64,000 nucleotides of DNA from Mycobacterium deserti (GCF_025345615.1 NZ_JAODWD010000004.1:620001-684000), one strand, 5' to 3'. Numbered from the stretch's first letter, positions 24,767-34,831 are shown. Numbers and translations: made by a program. The notes: generated by a model from the sequence alone, not told the origin.

Positions 24767-25291
24767 ATGCGAGGAGTCGACGTGGCCGCGGGTGCTGCGG
24801 CAATCGCTTTGGCGGCAAGTGTAGGCATTGCCCCACAGGCACACGCCCAGGATTTCGGCATTTCCCTCAACGGCACGTACCGCGTGCTGTCCGACGGCGA
24901 ATGGGCGAAGAAGGGCGCGGCTCCCGGTGGCGGCGAGGTCTTCTACGACCAGCAGACCGTGGTCGAGACGTGGAACGTCAGCACCAGTTGCGTGAGCCCC
25001 ATCGAATGCACGGGCACGGTCACGAGCGACCGGGGCTACACCGCGTCGATCAGACTCGACGACTTCTGGTACGTCGATCACGACATTCCCAACTGGTTGC
25101 CCTGTCCCAACGGGACCTTCGCGCCCGGGCATCAGAAGTTCATCCTGTGGGGTTTCGACCCGGCGCGGAACGAACGAATCAAGACCACAGAATTCCTGGC
25201 CGGCCGCAATATCACGAAAAGCCCGAGCGGCGCCTGTGGCCGCAATCAGCCCCTCGTGATCGAGATGCCGGTGCGCATGGAACGAGCCTGA
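24767..25291 (+). CDS. Small secreted protein, paralogous in style to the one at 43502
   Basis: A 174-residue protein with a signal peptide (AAGAAAIALAASVGIAPQAH, cleavage near AHA-QDF) and a beta-rich mature domain. Notable segments are FGISLNGTYRVLSDGEWAKK, TWNVSTSCVSPIECTGTV and DHDIPNWLPCPNG. Four cysteines probably form disulfides. I recognise this only as a conserved mycobacterial secreted type of unknown function. It ends 13 bp before the convergent mceF stop. Confidence 0.75.
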   Translation: MRGVDVAAGAAAIALAASVGIAPQAHAQDFGISLNGTYRVLSDGEWAKKGAAPGGGEVFYDQQTVVETWNVSTSCVSPIECTGTVTSDRGYTASIRLDDFWYVDHDIPNWLPCPNGTFAPGHQKFILWGFDPARNERIKTTEFLAGRNITKSPSGACGRNQPLVIEMPVRMERA

Positions 25292-25304
25292 GCACCGCAC
25301 GCGC

Positions 25305-27008
25305 TTAGCTCGGCATCAAGTCCTGCCACGTCTTGGGTGGGTCGCTGGCGAGGTTGGTCTGCTGCAGCAGCCCGTCGGGCGTGATGAACTCGCCGGTATT
25401 CGGATCGTACTGCGCCGCAGCAACCGACGCGCCGCCCGTTTGCGCACCCTCGCCGCCATAGGCACTCGGCGCGGCCGGCACCGCACCCGCAGGCGCAGCA
25501 GGCGGAACGGCCGGAATCGGTGTCCCGTTGATGGAATTACCCGCTGGGGGCGGCGGGGCAATCGGAGCCTGCGCCGGCGCCGGTGCGGGCGGGCCGGGCA
25601 CCGGGGTGACCACCGGCGGCCCGGGGGGAGCTCCGCCTGCTTCGGGCGAACCGGGTGCGGGCACACCCGGCGGCGTTCCCGCCGGAGCCGCGCCGGGCGG
25701 CAACGGCGTGCCTTGCAATGGCGCATAGATCCGGTCCTGGAAGTCAACCCGATCGTCGGGCGGAACGCCCTGCCTGATGAGGTTCGGGTCGAGCGGATAG
25801 GGCCCGAGAGTGTGTTGACGAATCGCCAGAGGCTGATATCCCTTTGGGTCGTTGCACAACTCGACAGTCGGCGCACGCTTGCCCGGGATACCGATACAGG
25901 GGTAGTTGCGGGCACCGCGAACGCTGATCGGAGAGTCCTGCGGCAGCTTGCAATACAACCCGTCGGGGGTGTCGATCGAGGTCATGTCCTCCGGTGACCG
26001 CCATTGCGACGGCGGGATGAAGCCAACAGAGCAGGGCGTCGGATCGCTGATGGTCAACGCGAAGTCACCCATGGGCAACCCGGTGGGGTTGTTGCTCGGA
26101 AGCCCGAACGACTGCTGCGCGGCGATGATTCCGGGGAAGATCACCAGCAGTTGCTCGATCGACGGGTTGTATTTGAGCAGGACCTGCTCGACCGTGGTGA
26201 GATTCGCGAGCAGAATCGGCAGCGTCGGCTTGATGTCGTTCATCAGCTGCGAAACCTCTTGTGCGAAACCGGGTCCGCGCTCCAGCAACGCCCGGATCTC
26301 CGGATCGTTCTGCTCGAGTTGGCCGGTGACTCCGGCCAGGCTGCGCGCCCACGTCCGAATCGCGTCGGTGGTCTCGGCCTGCGAATCGAGCAACGGCCCA
26401 CTGTCGTCGATCAGCCCCCGCGTCTGGTCCGAGACACCGTTGACCTCATCGGTCACCTTCGAGGCGGAGTCCAGCAGCGACTGGAAGTCCGGACCGGCGC
26501 CGTTGAAAGCCTTGAACGACTCGTCGAGCAGATCGGCGATCCTGTCTCCCGGAAGACTGTCGACGAGCTTGCTCATCTGGTCGAGCATCGGCCCGACCTC
26601 TTGTGGAAGCGTGGTGTCGGCAGCCGGGATTCGAGCTCCATCTTCCAGATATGGTCCCGAGTCGGTGCGCGGCCGAAGGTCGACGTACTGCTCGCCGATT
26701 GCCGAGACGCTGCGGACCTCAGCCTGCAGGTCGGCGGGGATCTTCGGCGAGGTGTCCAGCGAAAGCTCCGCTTCAGCACCGTTTTCGGTCAGCTTCACGC
26801 CGGTGACTTTGCCGATCTGGACACCGCGATAGGTCACGTTGCCGAAGCGGTAGAGACCGCCGGCGGCGGGCAACTCCAGGGTCACGGTCAAGCGGCCGAG
26901 GCCGAGCAGGGTGGGCACCTGCATGTAGGCGAACAACATCACGGCCACACCGACGACCGATGCGATCGTGAAGATGATCAACTGGTTTCGGACAAAGCGG
27001 GTCAGCAT
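25305..27008 (-). CDS. mceF: Mce-family protein MceF
   Basis: A 567-residue Mce protein. An N-terminal membrane anchor (about residues 9-30) is followed by the MlaD-like beta-barrel domain (about 38-115, TVTLELPAAGGLYRFGNVTY and VSAIGEQYVDLRP), then a long helical region for the lipid-conducting tube. The C-terminus is an unusually long Pro/Ala/Gly-rich tail from about residue 425. It is the last subunit of the hetero-hexameric substrate channel. The ATG at 27008 overlaps the MceE stop by one base (TGATG). The operon ends here. Confidence 0.93.
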   Translation of the reverse strand: MLTRFVRNQLIIFTIASVVGVAVMLFAYMQVPTLLGLGRLTVTLELPAAGGLYRFGNVTYRGVQIGKVTGVKLTENGAEAELSLDTSPKIPADLQAEVRSVSAIGEQYVDLRPRTDSGPYLEDGARIPAADTTLPQEVGPMLDQMSKLVDSLPGDRIADLLDESFKAFNGAGPDFQSLLDSASKVTDEVNGVSDQTRGLIDDSGPLLDSQAETTDAIRTWARSLAGVTGQLEQNDPEIRALLERGPGFAQEVSQLMNDIKPTLPILLANLTTVEQVLLKYNPSIEQLLVIFPGIIAAQQSFGLPSNNPTGLPMGDFALTISDPTPCSVGFIPPSQWRSPEDMTSIDTPDGLYCKLPQDSPISVRGARNYPCIGIPGKRAPTVELCNDPKGYQPLAIRQHTLGPYPLDPNLIRQGVPPDDRVDFQDRIYAPLQGTPLPPGAAPAGTPPGVPAPGSPEAGGAPPGPPVVTPVPGPPAPAPAQAPIAPPPPAGNSINGTPIPAVPPAAPAGAVPAAPSAYGGEGAQTGGASVAAAQYDPNTGEFITPDGLLQQTNLASDPPKTWQDLMPS

Positions 27009-28342
27009 CAGCCACCACTCCCTGTTGCTGGAACCTCGGCCGGCAGTGCCGGTGGGGCCGGAGCGGCCGGGGGCGGCGCCTCGGCGCCGTACGGTCCGGC
27101 GAAGATCTGCCCCGTCGTCGTCACCCCGGCCTGAGGCAGCCACGGCGCGGCGGGCGGCGGCGGCGCTACCGGCAGCATCGGACCGGTCGCCGACGGCGCC
27201 GGCGCACCGAGCGCGGGAGGCGGCACCGCGTCGGGCGGCGGCGCGACTCCGAGCGACATCGGGCTGTAGCTGTAGTTCATGTAATACGGATCGCCGGGCG
27301 CGGGAATGAGTTTGGCGTTCTCGTCGCCCCAACGGGTGCCGAGCAGCAACGTCTTCTTCAACCGCGGGTAGGTGATGTCGAACGTCGCGAACAAGTTGAT
27401 GTAGTCACCACGGGTGATTCGGTCGGCGAACGTCGGCCCGTACGGGAAGGCGGTGGCCCACAACAACGCAAGGTTCAAGTCGGGCCCGATGTCGGCGAGC
27501 GCGCCGAGTGCGGGACCCAGGTTCTCCAGATCCTTGACCAGATCGTCGCCGGCGTCGTTGACCAACGCGGTGGCGGTATCGCCGAACTGGCCGAGCTTAT
27601 CCAGCGCGGTCGTCAAACGTGGCCGTTCCTTGATCAGCACGTCCAGCGCGGGCGGGATGTCGGTGAGCGCGCGGTCGATCACATCCTGCTGTTCGGCGAA
27701 CGTGCCCGCCACGCGCCTCAACTGTTGGATCGAGGCGATGATGTTGTCGTGTTGCGCATCCAGTACCCCGATGAAATTGTCCAGCCGCGTAAGCAATTGG
27801 CGAATCTCGGGTTCGCGTCCGGCCAGCGCCTCGTTGAAGTTGTGGACGACGTCGCCGATCTGGCCCAGTCCGCCGCCGTTGACCACGGTCGCCAGCGAGG
27901 ACAGCGTCCGTTCGGTCGACGGATAGGTCGTTGACTCGTTCAGCCCAACGGTTGCGCCTGGTTGCATTCGGCCCGAGGGCTTTTCGCCGAGCGGTGGGTT
28001 CAGTGCCAGATGCATCGACCCGAGCAGACTCGTCTGTCCGACCGTCGCGACAGCGTTACCCGGCACTGTGACCTCGGGCTTGACCGAGATCTCGACGTCG
28101 GCGTGCCAATCTTTGACCGTCATCTTGCGGACGCTGCCCACGACCACGTCGTCGATCAGCACCGGCGAATTTGCTTCGAGTGTCGCGACATTGGCCACTT
28201 CGACGTGGTAGACGACGGCGTCCGGCCCGCGGCCCTCCGCGCCGGGCAACGGCAACGAGTTCACACCCTGGAACGCGCAGCCACTGAGCGTCATCGCGAG
28301 ACACGACCCCGCGACGGCCACTCGCCTGAACATGTGAATCAT
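27008..28342 (-). CDS. mceE: Mce-family lipoprotein MceE
   Basis: A 444-residue Mce protein that is lipidated, as is usual for the E subunit: lipobox LSGC with the acylated Cys at residue 22. The MlaD-like domain is at about residues 42-120 (YHVEVANVATLEANSPVLID, LLGSMHLALNPP), the helical tube region runs to about 330, and a Pro-rich tail follows. It is homologous to LprK/LprN of M. tuberculosis. The start overlaps the mceD stop (ATGA). Confidence 0.93.
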   Translation of the reverse strand: MIHMFRRVAVAGSCLAMTLSGCAFQGVNSLPLPGAEGRGPDAVVYHVEVANVATLEANSPVLIDDVVVGSVRKMTVKDWHADVEISVKPEVTVPGNAVATVGQTSLLGSMHLALNPPLGEKPSGRMQPGATVGLNESTTYPSTERTLSSLATVVNGGGLGQIGDVVHNFNEALAGREPEIRQLLTRLDNFIGVLDAQHDNIIASIQQLRRVAGTFAEQQDVIDRALTDIPPALDVLIKERPRLTTALDKLGQFGDTATALVNDAGDDLVKDLENLGPALGALADIGPDLNLALLWATAFPYGPTFADRITRGDYINLFATFDITYPRLKKTLLLGTRWGDENAKLIPAPGDPYYMNYSYSPMSLGVAPPPDAVPPPALGAPAPSATGPMLPVAPPPPAAPWLPQAGVTTTGQIFAGPYGAEAPPPAAPAPPALPAEVPATGSGG

Positions 28343-29841
28343 GACGGCCCTTCCGCGGGAAGCAGCGGTGCATCGGGAGGTAACGGCGCCGGCGCAGGCC
28401 CGGCGGGTGCCGGTGTCGGTGGGAGCAGCATCCCCTCGACCGTCGGTGGCCCGGCGGGTACGTTGCTCAACACCCGAGGCGGACCCGGAATCGGCGCGCC
28501 GGGGTACAGCGGCGGCGACGGAATGGCAGGTGCGTCGTCGTCCGGCGTGTACAGCCCCTGCGGACCCGGCGGCTTCGGTCCCCAGCCCGGCGGAGGCGGG
28601 ATGTCACCCTGACCGGTATAAGCCGACACCGTCGGGGGTGGTTCGGGCGGATCGCCCGGTCCCGCACCGCCGGGAGCCAGTTTGGGGTCGGTGTAGATCA
28701 GCCGGTCCGGGTTGACCGCGGGCCTGAGATAGGCGTTGATCGGTAGCGGAATGTTGTTGACGCTGAGGAGTCGCACCGCCGGACCGAGGTACTGCGCGCA
28801 CAGTTTCGCGGTTTCGGGCGCCGTGGTGTTGGCGACGCCGCCGATCAAACCGCAGACGAACATGAGCGGGTTCGCGAAGTTCACCAGCGCGAAGGCCCCG
28901 GTGACGGAGCCGCCGTTGGGATAGAAGATGTTGTTGAAGTTGGCAATCGCGTTCGGCATGATGTGCAGGATGTTCTCGAGGGCCATCTTGTTGTCGACAA
29001 GCACCTGAAGGACATTGCCCAGCCGCCGTACCTGCTCGGAGGTCTGATTCCGGCTGCCGGCTACGAAGCGCTGCACCTCGCCGACCGCCACCGACAGGTT
29101 GGACAGCGCGGCGTCGAGATCGGATCTGCTGTCGTTGATCACACTGGTCAGGGTGGCTAGCCGGTTCTGGAACAGGACGATCTGTTCCTTGCTGTCGCGC
29201 AGCGCGGAGACGAAGACCTGCAGGTTCTTGATGATGTCGACGATGTTGCCGCTGCCCTCGGCGAAAATCCTTGCCACACCGGACAGCTGGGACAGGGTCT
29301 GGCGCAACTTCTCACCGTTGCCGCCCATGGCGTTCGCGGCGCTGTCGACGAACCGCGAAACCGACGTGCCGTCCACGCCGGTCTGCGGGCCCAATTCGGT
29401 TGACAGACGCATCAACTGGCTCTTGACCTCGTCCCACTCGATGGGGACGGCGGTGCGGTCGCTGGCGATCACCGCACCGTCCCGCATGGTCGGCCCGTTA
29501 CCGTTGCGGTAGGCCGGCGTCAGCTGGACGTAGCGGGCGGCGACCAGGTTCTGCGCGACGATGACCGCCTTCGCATCCGCAGGGATCGGCACGCCGCGGT
29601 CGACCTTCAGGGTCATCTTCGTCTCGGTGCCCTCGGGCTCGATGGCCTCGATACTGCCGACCTGCACGCCCGACACCCGCACCTCGTCGCCGGGATAGAT
29701 CGCGGTGGCCGTCGGGAAGTAGGCCGTGATGGTGTTCGGTCCGAAGAACACCTGGCGCACCAGGAACACCGCGCCCGCAAGCAGGACGACGGCAAGGATG
29801 GCGGCCGTCGCGGCCGCCAGTCGCTTACGGGTTGCCATCAT
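28339..29841 (-). CDS. mceD: Mce-family protein MceD
   Basis: A 500-residue Mce protein with an N-terminal membrane helix (about residues 8-30), an MlaD-like domain (about 37-115, TITAYFPTATAIYPGDEVRV and VAARYVQLTP), a helical region and a long Pro/Gly-rich tail from about residue 390. AGGAGA precedes tandem ATGs at 29841 and 29838; the start overlaps mceC by 17 bases. Confidence 0.92.
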   Translation of the reverse strand: MMATRKRLAAATAAILAVVLLAGAVFLVRQVFFGPNTITAYFPTATAIYPGDEVRVSGVQVGSIEAIEPEGTETKMTLKVDRGVPIPADAKAVIVAQNLVAARYVQLTPAYRNGNGPTMRDGAVIASDRTAVPIEWDEVKSQLMRLSTELGPQTGVDGTSVSRFVDSAANAMGGNGEKLRQTLSQLSGVARIFAEGSGNIVDIIKNLQVFVSALRDSKEQIVLFQNRLATLTSVINDSRSDLDAALSNLSVAVGEVQRFVAGSRNQTSEQVRRLGNVLQVLVDNKMALENILHIMPNAIANFNNIFYPNGGSVTGAFALVNFANPLMFVCGLIGGVANTTAPETAKLCAQYLGPAVRLLSVNNIPLPINAYLRPAVNPDRLIYTDPKLAPGGAGPGDPPEPPPTVSAYTGQGDIPPPPGWGPKPPGPQGLYTPDDDAPAIPSPPLYPGAPIPGPPRVLSNVPAGPPTVEGMLLPPTPAPAGPAPAPLPPDAPLLPAEGPS

Positions 29842-30928
29842 CGGGAAGGTCTCCTGGCTGCGGAATGGCGTTGACGGGGAAGGGCAGTTCGGCTCGCGGC
29901 CCGGCGTTGTCGGGCGGCTGGCCAGCGTCCATGCCGCGCCGGAAGCCGAACGCGTAGTCGAAGAAGGGCTGAATGAGCTGCGCGGGCTGGAGGTTGGGCA
30001 CCAGCGCGTTGTAGTAGGCGCCGTTGGAGACGATTTCGCCCTGCGTCAGGTAGTACTTCGCGCCGCCCGGCAGCATCTTGGCCAGGTTGTCGCGGTTCTT
30101 CTCCAACATCGCCGTCACGGTGTTGAGGTGTTCCAGCGTCGGAGCAAGTTCCGCCTCGTTCTCTGCGACCACGCCGATGAGTTCCTGCGAGACCGCCGAC
30201 GTGGCGTCGAGCAGACTGGTGATCGCGTAGCGACGTTCGTTGAGCACCGCGAGCAGGTCGTTGGAGTTGAGGATCAGCTGGTTGACCTGCCGACTGCGTT
30301 CGGAGAAGATCTCGGTGACTTCGCCTGCGGTGCGCAGCAGCTCGGCCAGGCTCTCGTTGCGGTTGTTCAGCGATCGCGACAGCCGGGACAGACCGTCGAA
30401 GGTCGGCCCCAACTGCGGCTGGACCTGGTCGAGCGTCTCGGCAAGGGTGTCCAGCGACTGGTTGAGCGAATCGGTGTTGGTTCCTGCGGTGTTGGCGGTC
30501 AGGTCACTGACTGCGTCGGTCAACGAGTACGGCGACGTCGTGCGCGTCGTCGGAATGGGCTGACGACGGTCGAGCGTGCCGCTGCCTTCGGACTCCAGCG
30601 CCAGGACCCGCTCGCCGAGCAGGGTCCCGGTGCGAATGTGTGCGGTGGTGTCGGAGCCGAGCGCGTACTTGCCGCTGATGGTGAAGCCGATGAGGGCATC
30701 GCCGTTGACGAGTTCGACCGACGAGACCGACCCGACCTTGATGCCGGAAACGGTCACGTCATTGCCGACCGTGACGCCACCCGCTTCGGTGAACACCGCC
30801 TGGTACCTCAGGGCGGTCGCCCACGACATCAGCCGTTCCGGCTGCAGGCCGACGGCGATGACGAGGATGATCAGAACGACGCCGATGACGCCGGCCCTGA
30901 CGAGTTGGGATCCGCGGTACCTGTTCAT
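29825..30928 (-). CDS. mceC: Mce-family protein MceC
   Basis: A 367-residue Mce protein with a membrane anchor (about residues 11-28), MlaD-like domain (about 40-118, YQAVFTEAGGVTVGNDVTVS and LLGERVLALESEG) and helical segment. The short C-terminal tail lacks the long Pro-rich region of D and F. The ATG directly follows the mceB TAG. Confidence 0.93.
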   Translation of the reverse strand: MNRYRGSQLVRAGVIGVVLIILVIAVGLQPERLMSWATALRYQAVFTEAGGVTVGNDVTVSGIKVGSVSSVELVNGDALIGFTISGKYALGSDTTAHIRTGTLLGERVLALESEGSGTLDRRQPIPTTRTTSPYSLTDAVSDLTANTAGTNTDSLNQSLDTLAETLDQVQPQLGPTFDGLSRLSRSLNNRNESLAELLRTAGEVTEIFSERSRQVNQLILNSNDLLAVLNERRYAITSLLDATSAVSQELIGVVAENEAELAPTLEHLNTVTAMLEKNRDNLAKMLPGGAKYYLTQGEIVSNGAYYNALVPNLQPAQLIQPFFDYAFGFRRGMDAGQPPDNAGPRAELPFPVNAIPQPGDLPDDGNP

Positions 30929-31954
30929 CTACTCGTCCACGCACCTTCCCGTTTCCTGCTTGATCCACGGGAACACCACCGTGCGACCCTCGAGGTCGCT
31001 GGCTCGGAAGGTGATGCCGCAGATGTAGTACGGGAACCACGCGCCGTAGGAGCCGACTCGCGCGAGTTTGCGGTAGATCTCCGGCAACCGCTGGATAGTG
31101 GCATCGAGACGCTCCAGGTCGTTGTTGACGTTCGGGGCGAGTCGGGCGAGCTCGTCGATGGTGTGGTTCAGCGGGGGGCGTGCGCGACCGAGCAGATCGG
31201 CCAGCGACGTCGTCCCGTTGTCCAGCGATTCGATGGCCTCACCGATCGGATCGCGATCGGAGGCCAGCCCGGTCATGAGTTGCTCGAGCCGGTCGATCGC
31301 ACCGGAGAACTCATCGCCGTCCTTGGCCAAGGTGTCGAGCACCGTCCGCAGATCGCCGATCAGCTCCTCGATCACCTGGTTGTTGTCCGCCAGTGAGTTG
31401 GTGAACGACGCCGACTTCGAGAACAGCGACTCGAGTGTTCCGCCCTGGCCCTGCAGGATCTGGACCAGCGACGAGGTCAGCGCGTTCACGTCCTGCGGGT
31501 TGAGGCCCTGGATAACGGGTTTCAGGCCGCCGAGCAGAAGGTCGAGGTCCAGTGCGGGTGCGGTGCGGTCCACCGGTATCTGGGCGCCCGCCGGAAGGAT
31601 CTTCGCCGACCCTGGGGTGTCGATCAGCTCGAGGTAGCGATCCCCCACCAGGTTGAGGTAGCGAACCGCGGCCTTGGTTCCGGTGGTCAGAACGGTGTTG
31701 CGCTCGGTGTCGAACTTGATCAGCACCTTCCTGTCGGCCAGCAGCGAGACGTCTTCGACGGTGCCGACCCGGATGCCGGCGATGCGCACGGAGTCGCCCG
31801 ACTTCAGCCGTGAGGCGTCGTTGAAGACGGCCGAATAATCTTCCGTCGCACCGGTTCTGGATTCGCTGAAGACCAGAAACAGGAACGCGGTCAGCATCGC
31901 CATGATGACCCCGAAGATGGAGAACTTGACGAGCGTGGCGATTGATCGTGTCAT
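30929..31954 (-). CDS. mceB: Mce-family protein MceB
   Basis: A 341-residue Mce protein. The N-terminal membrane helix is at about residues 8-30, the MlaD-like domain at about 38-115 (YSAVFNDASRLKSGDSVRIA, YLNLVGDRYLELI), followed by the helical tube region, and it ends close to two cysteines (YYICGITF, ETGRCVDE). The ATG overlaps the mceA stop in the form ATGA. Confidence 0.93.
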   Translation of the reverse strand: MTRSIATLVKFSIFGVIMAMLTAFLFLVFSESRTGATEDYSAVFNDASRLKSGDSVRIAGIRVGTVEDVSLLADRKVLIKFDTERNTVLTTGTKAAVRYLNLVGDRYLELIDTPGSAKILPAGAQIPVDRTAPALDLDLLLGGLKPVIQGLNPQDVNALTSSLVQILQGQGGTLESLFSKSASFTNSLADNNQVIEELIGDLRTVLDTLAKDGDEFSGAIDRLEQLMTGLASDRDPIGEAIESLDNGTTSLADLLGRARPPLNHTIDELARLAPNVNNDLERLDATIQRLPEIYRKLARVGSYGAWFPYYICGITFRASDLEGRTVVFPWIKQETGRCVDE

Positions 31955-33147
31955 CCGGGCATCCCGATCTGAGCGGTGTTGCGTGGCGGCCCGTCGAGCG
32001 GTCCGAACAACCAGTTCTTGAGTCCCTCGGAGTTCAACAGGATGCCGGCGTTCCCGTACTGCGAAGGATTGGAGCCGACGTCGCCGACGATCATCGGTGG
32101 TACGTATTCGGGCGGCAGTTCCGGCAGGCCCAACTCCCTGCAGTAGTCCTTTCCACCGCTCTTGGCGGCGACCTTGGGTAGGTCACCGGGGTAGCGGTAG
32201 CGCTCGACGCCGAGGGTCAGTCCGGCGTTGACCATGACACCGGAGAACTGCGGCGGCGATTTCGCGAACGGAATGAGCCCGCCGATACCGCACCACAGCG
32301 ATGCGCGGTAGGTGTTCAGCAGCTCGGCGGTCGGCACCAGCGTTTTCAGCGTGTCGGTCAGCCCTTGGCGGTTTCCGCCGATGACCTCATTGCCGATGTC
32401 CGCCAGACCGATTGCGCTGACCAGGAATTCGTCGAGATTCTGCTCCTGGTCGACGATGGAATTGCTGACGCTCGTTAAGCTCCGGATCGTCGACATCAGG
32501 TCCGGCGACGCGTCGGCGTAGGCGGTGAACGTCGGCACGGACGCCTCGATGTCGTGGGCCAGATTGGGCAGGCTGGGTTCGATCTTGGCCAGCAGCGCGT
32601 TGAAGTCGACGAGGGTTTGGCCGAGCTTCTCCCCGCGGCCGTTGAATGCCGTCGCGATGGCCCCCAGCGTCTCGTTGAGCTTGGCCGGGTCGATCTTGTC
32701 CAGCACATTCACCAGGTTCTGAAAGACGGTGTTGACCTCGGTGGTGACGTGGTCGCCCTGCAGCACCTGCCCTTCCCGCAGCGGGTCGGGCGACGGCTTC
32801 TCCGGCGCCTCGAGTTGCACGAATTTGGCTCCGAACACGGTCGAGGACGCGATGTCGACGTTGACATTGGAAGGAATCAGGGGGATCTGAGAGGGATCCA
32901 TGTCGAGCTTCAGTTCGGCCGTGCCGTCGGGCCGCGATTCGATGGAGGCCACGGTGCCGACCTGCACGCCGCGCATCTTCACTTTGGCGTCGGGGTTCAT
33001 GACCAGGCCCGCGCGGTCCGAGATGACGGTGACTGGAACGGTTTTGGTGAAGTCACCACGGAACAGCGCGATCGCCGTGACGATGATCAGACCGATTGCG
33101 ACGACCATCGCAAGACCGGTCAGCGGACGTACTGCGTTGGATTTCAT
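31951..33147 (-). CDS. mceA: Mce-family protein MceA
   Basis: A 398-residue Mce protein, first of the six. It has a membrane anchor (about residues 10-30), MlaD-like domain (about 37-115, VTVISDRAGLVMNPDAKVKM and VFGAKFVQLEAP), helical domain to about 290 and a C-terminal portion with SLWCGIGGLIPFAKSPPQFS. It starts 9 bp after yrbEB. I cannot place it within mce1-4 of M. tuberculosis from sequence reading; the neighbours differ from mce4, whose upstream gene is an hsd4A-type dehydrogenase. Confidence 0.93.
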   Translation of the reverse strand: MKSNAVRPLTGLAMVVAIGLIIVTAIALFRGDFTKTVPVTVISDRAGLVMNPDAKVKMRGVQVGTVASIESRPDGTAELKLDMDPSQIPLIPSNVNVDIASSTVFGAKFVQLEAPEKPSPDPLREGQVLQGDHVTTEVNTVFQNLVNVLDKIDPAKLNETLGAIATAFNGRGEKLGQTLVDFNALLAKIEPSLPNLAHDIEASVPTFTAYADASPDLMSTIRSLTSVSNSIVDQEQNLDEFLVSAIGLADIGNEVIGGNRQGLTDTLKTLVPTAELLNTYRASLWCGIGGLIPFAKSPPQFSGVMVNAGLTLGVERYRYPGDLPKVAAKSGGKDYCRELGLPELPPEYVPPMIVGDVGSNPSQYGNAGILLNSEGLKNWLFGPLDGPPRNTAQIGMPG

Positions 33148-33156
33148 CGGCTGCCC

Positions 33157-34014
33157 CTAGCCCGACAAGTTGAAGTTGCCGTTGGAACCGTAAATGGACA
33201 GTGACACCAGCAAGGTGACCGAGACGACCACCACCAGTGAGGTGCGCACCGCGTTGCCCACTGCCACACCCACACCCGAGGGACCGCCGGAGGCGAAGTA
33301 GCCGAAGTAGGTGTGAATCAACAGGATCGTGATCGCCATCAACACCGCCTGCAAGAACGACCACAACAAGTCGATCGGGTTGAGGAACGTGTTGAAGTAG
33401 TGGTCATACAGCCCGCCGGACTGGCCGAACAACACCACCGTGGTGAACTGGCTGGCGACAAACGACAGGATCACCGCGATCGAATACAGCGGGGTGATCG
33501 CGATCATCCCGGCGATGATGCGCGTCGACACCAGGTATTCGATGGGCCTGATCGCCATCGACTCCAACGCGTCGATCTCCTCGTTGATGCGCATCGCACC
33601 CAACTGAGCGGTCACCCCGGCGCCGAACGTGGCGGCCAACCCGATGCCGGCCACCACCGGCGCGGCGATGCGCACGTTGATGAACGCCGCCAAAAAGCCG
33701 GTCAACGCCTCGATGCCGATGTTGCCCAGCGAGCTGTAACCCTGCACCGCCAGCGTGCCGCCGGCGGCCAACGTCAAAAAGCCGACGATCGCCACGGTGC
33801 CACCGATCATCGCCAACGTGCCCGCACCCATGGAGATCTCGGCGATCAAGCGGATGATCTCCTTGCGGAAATGCACCCCGGCATGCGGCACCCCGGCCAA
33901 CGCCCGCAGGTAGAACAGCATGTGATCGCCGATGCGCGACAGCAGGTCCACCGGACGCCGCGACACACTCGTCAGACGCGGATAGGTGCTGCGAAGAACT
34001 TGCAAGGTACCCAT
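33157..34014 (-). CDS. yrbEB: YrbE-type MlaE-family permease, subunit B
   Basis: A 285-residue MlaE-domain inner-membrane permease with about five or six hydrophobic segments and the conserved cytoplasmic coupling region AMRINEEIDALESMAIRP that contacts the MceG ATPase. With YrbEA it forms the transmembrane base of the Mce importer. The ATPase MceG is not encoded in the window, as is usual in mycobacteria where one MceG serves all Mce systems. It begins 4 bp after yrbEA. Confidence 0.93.
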   Translation of the reverse strand: MGTLQVLRSTYPRLTSVSRRPVDLLSRIGDHMLFYLRALAGVPHAGVHFRKEIIRLIAEISMGAGTLAMIGGTVAIVGFLTLAAGGTLAVQGYSSLGNIGIEALTGFLAAFINVRIAAPVVAGIGLAATFGAGVTAQLGAMRINEEIDALESMAIRPIEYLVSTRIIAGMIAITPLYSIAVILSFVASQFTTVVLFGQSGGLYDHYFNTFLNPIDLLWSFLQAVLMAITILLIHTYFGYFASGGPSGVGVAVGNAVRTSLVVVVSVTLLVSLSIYGSNGNFNLSG

Positions 34015-34018
34015 CGCG

Positions 34019-34831
34019 TTATCCCGTCGTCATTCGAATACCGATGGCGGTCACCAACACGTTGATCACGAACAACGCCATGAACGCATACACCACGGTC
34101 TCGTTGACCGCATTGCCCACCGCCTTGGCGCCACCGCCGCTGATCATCAGCCCGCGATAACAGGCCACCAACCCGGCGATCAACCCGAACAGCGCGGCCT
34201 TCACACACGAGATGATCACCTCGGGCACACCGGTCAACAACGTGATGCCCGCGGCGAACGCACCCGGGTTCACATCCTGGATGAACACCGAAAACAGGTA
34301 GCCACCCAGAATTCCGATGATCACCACCAGACTGTTGAGCAGCAGAGCCACCAGACCGGCTGCCAACATCCGCGGGGTCACCAGCCGCTGCACCGGGTTG
34401 ATTCCCAGCACCTCCATCGCGTCGATCTCTTCACGGATCGTGCGCGATCCCAGGTCGGCGCACATCGCCGTAGAACCCGCACCCGCCACGATCAACACCG
34501 TCACGATCGGACCGACCTGCGTCACCGCGCCGAAGGCCGCTCCGGCCCCACTCAGATCGGCCGCACCCAGCTCGCGCAACAGGATGTTCAGCGTGAAGCT
34601 CACCAACACGGTGAACGGAATCGCCACCAACAGCGTCGGCGCCAACGAGACCCGCACGATGAACCAGCACTGCTCCAAGAACTCCCGGCCCTGGAACGGC
34701 CGCCGGAACACGAACCGGACCGCATCGGCCGACATCGAGAACAGTCCACCCACGGCCTGCATCGGCCCCGAGAAATTCCTCAGCGGCGCAAGACCGGCCG
34801 ACCACCGCTCCGGCCCACTACCGCGCGCCAT
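34019..34831 (-). CDS. yrbEA: YrbE-type MlaE-family permease, subunit A
   Basis: A 270-residue MlaE-family permease. The coupling motif is ADLGSRTIREEIDAMEVLG near residue 135, flanked by hydrophobic helices. The ATG at 34831 has AAGGA upstream; a longer frame from 34879 lies inside the thiolase gene. The start overlaps the thiolase stop by 14 bases, so the transporter is translationally tied to upstream catabolic genes. Confidence 0.93.
   Translation of the reverse strand: MARGSGPERWSAGLAPLRNFSGPMQAVGGLFSMSADAVRFVFRRPFQGREFLEQCWFIVRVSLAPTLLVAIPFTVLVSFTLNILLRELGAADLSGAGAAFGAVTQVGPIVTVLIVAGAGSTAMCADLGSRTIREEIDAMEVLGINPVQRLVTPRMLAAGLVALLLNSLVVIIGILGGYLFSVFIQDVNPGAFAAGITLLTGVPEVIISCVKAALFGLIAGLVACYRGLMISGGGAKAVGNAVNETVVYAFMALFVINVLVTAIGIRMTTG

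Noticed and set aside
29726..31396. A 556-residue plus-strand frame antisense to mceC/mceB
   Set aside because: High-GC antisense shadow of well-supported Mce genes with no recognisable domain; many similar shadows occur across the window.
25305..34831. Assignment of the operon as mce4, the cholesterol importer
   Set aside because: Flanking genes differ from mce4 (no hsd4A-type SDR before yrbEA, Mas pair not adjacent), and steroid-ring genes are absent; subunit sequences alone could not be ranked without a search.
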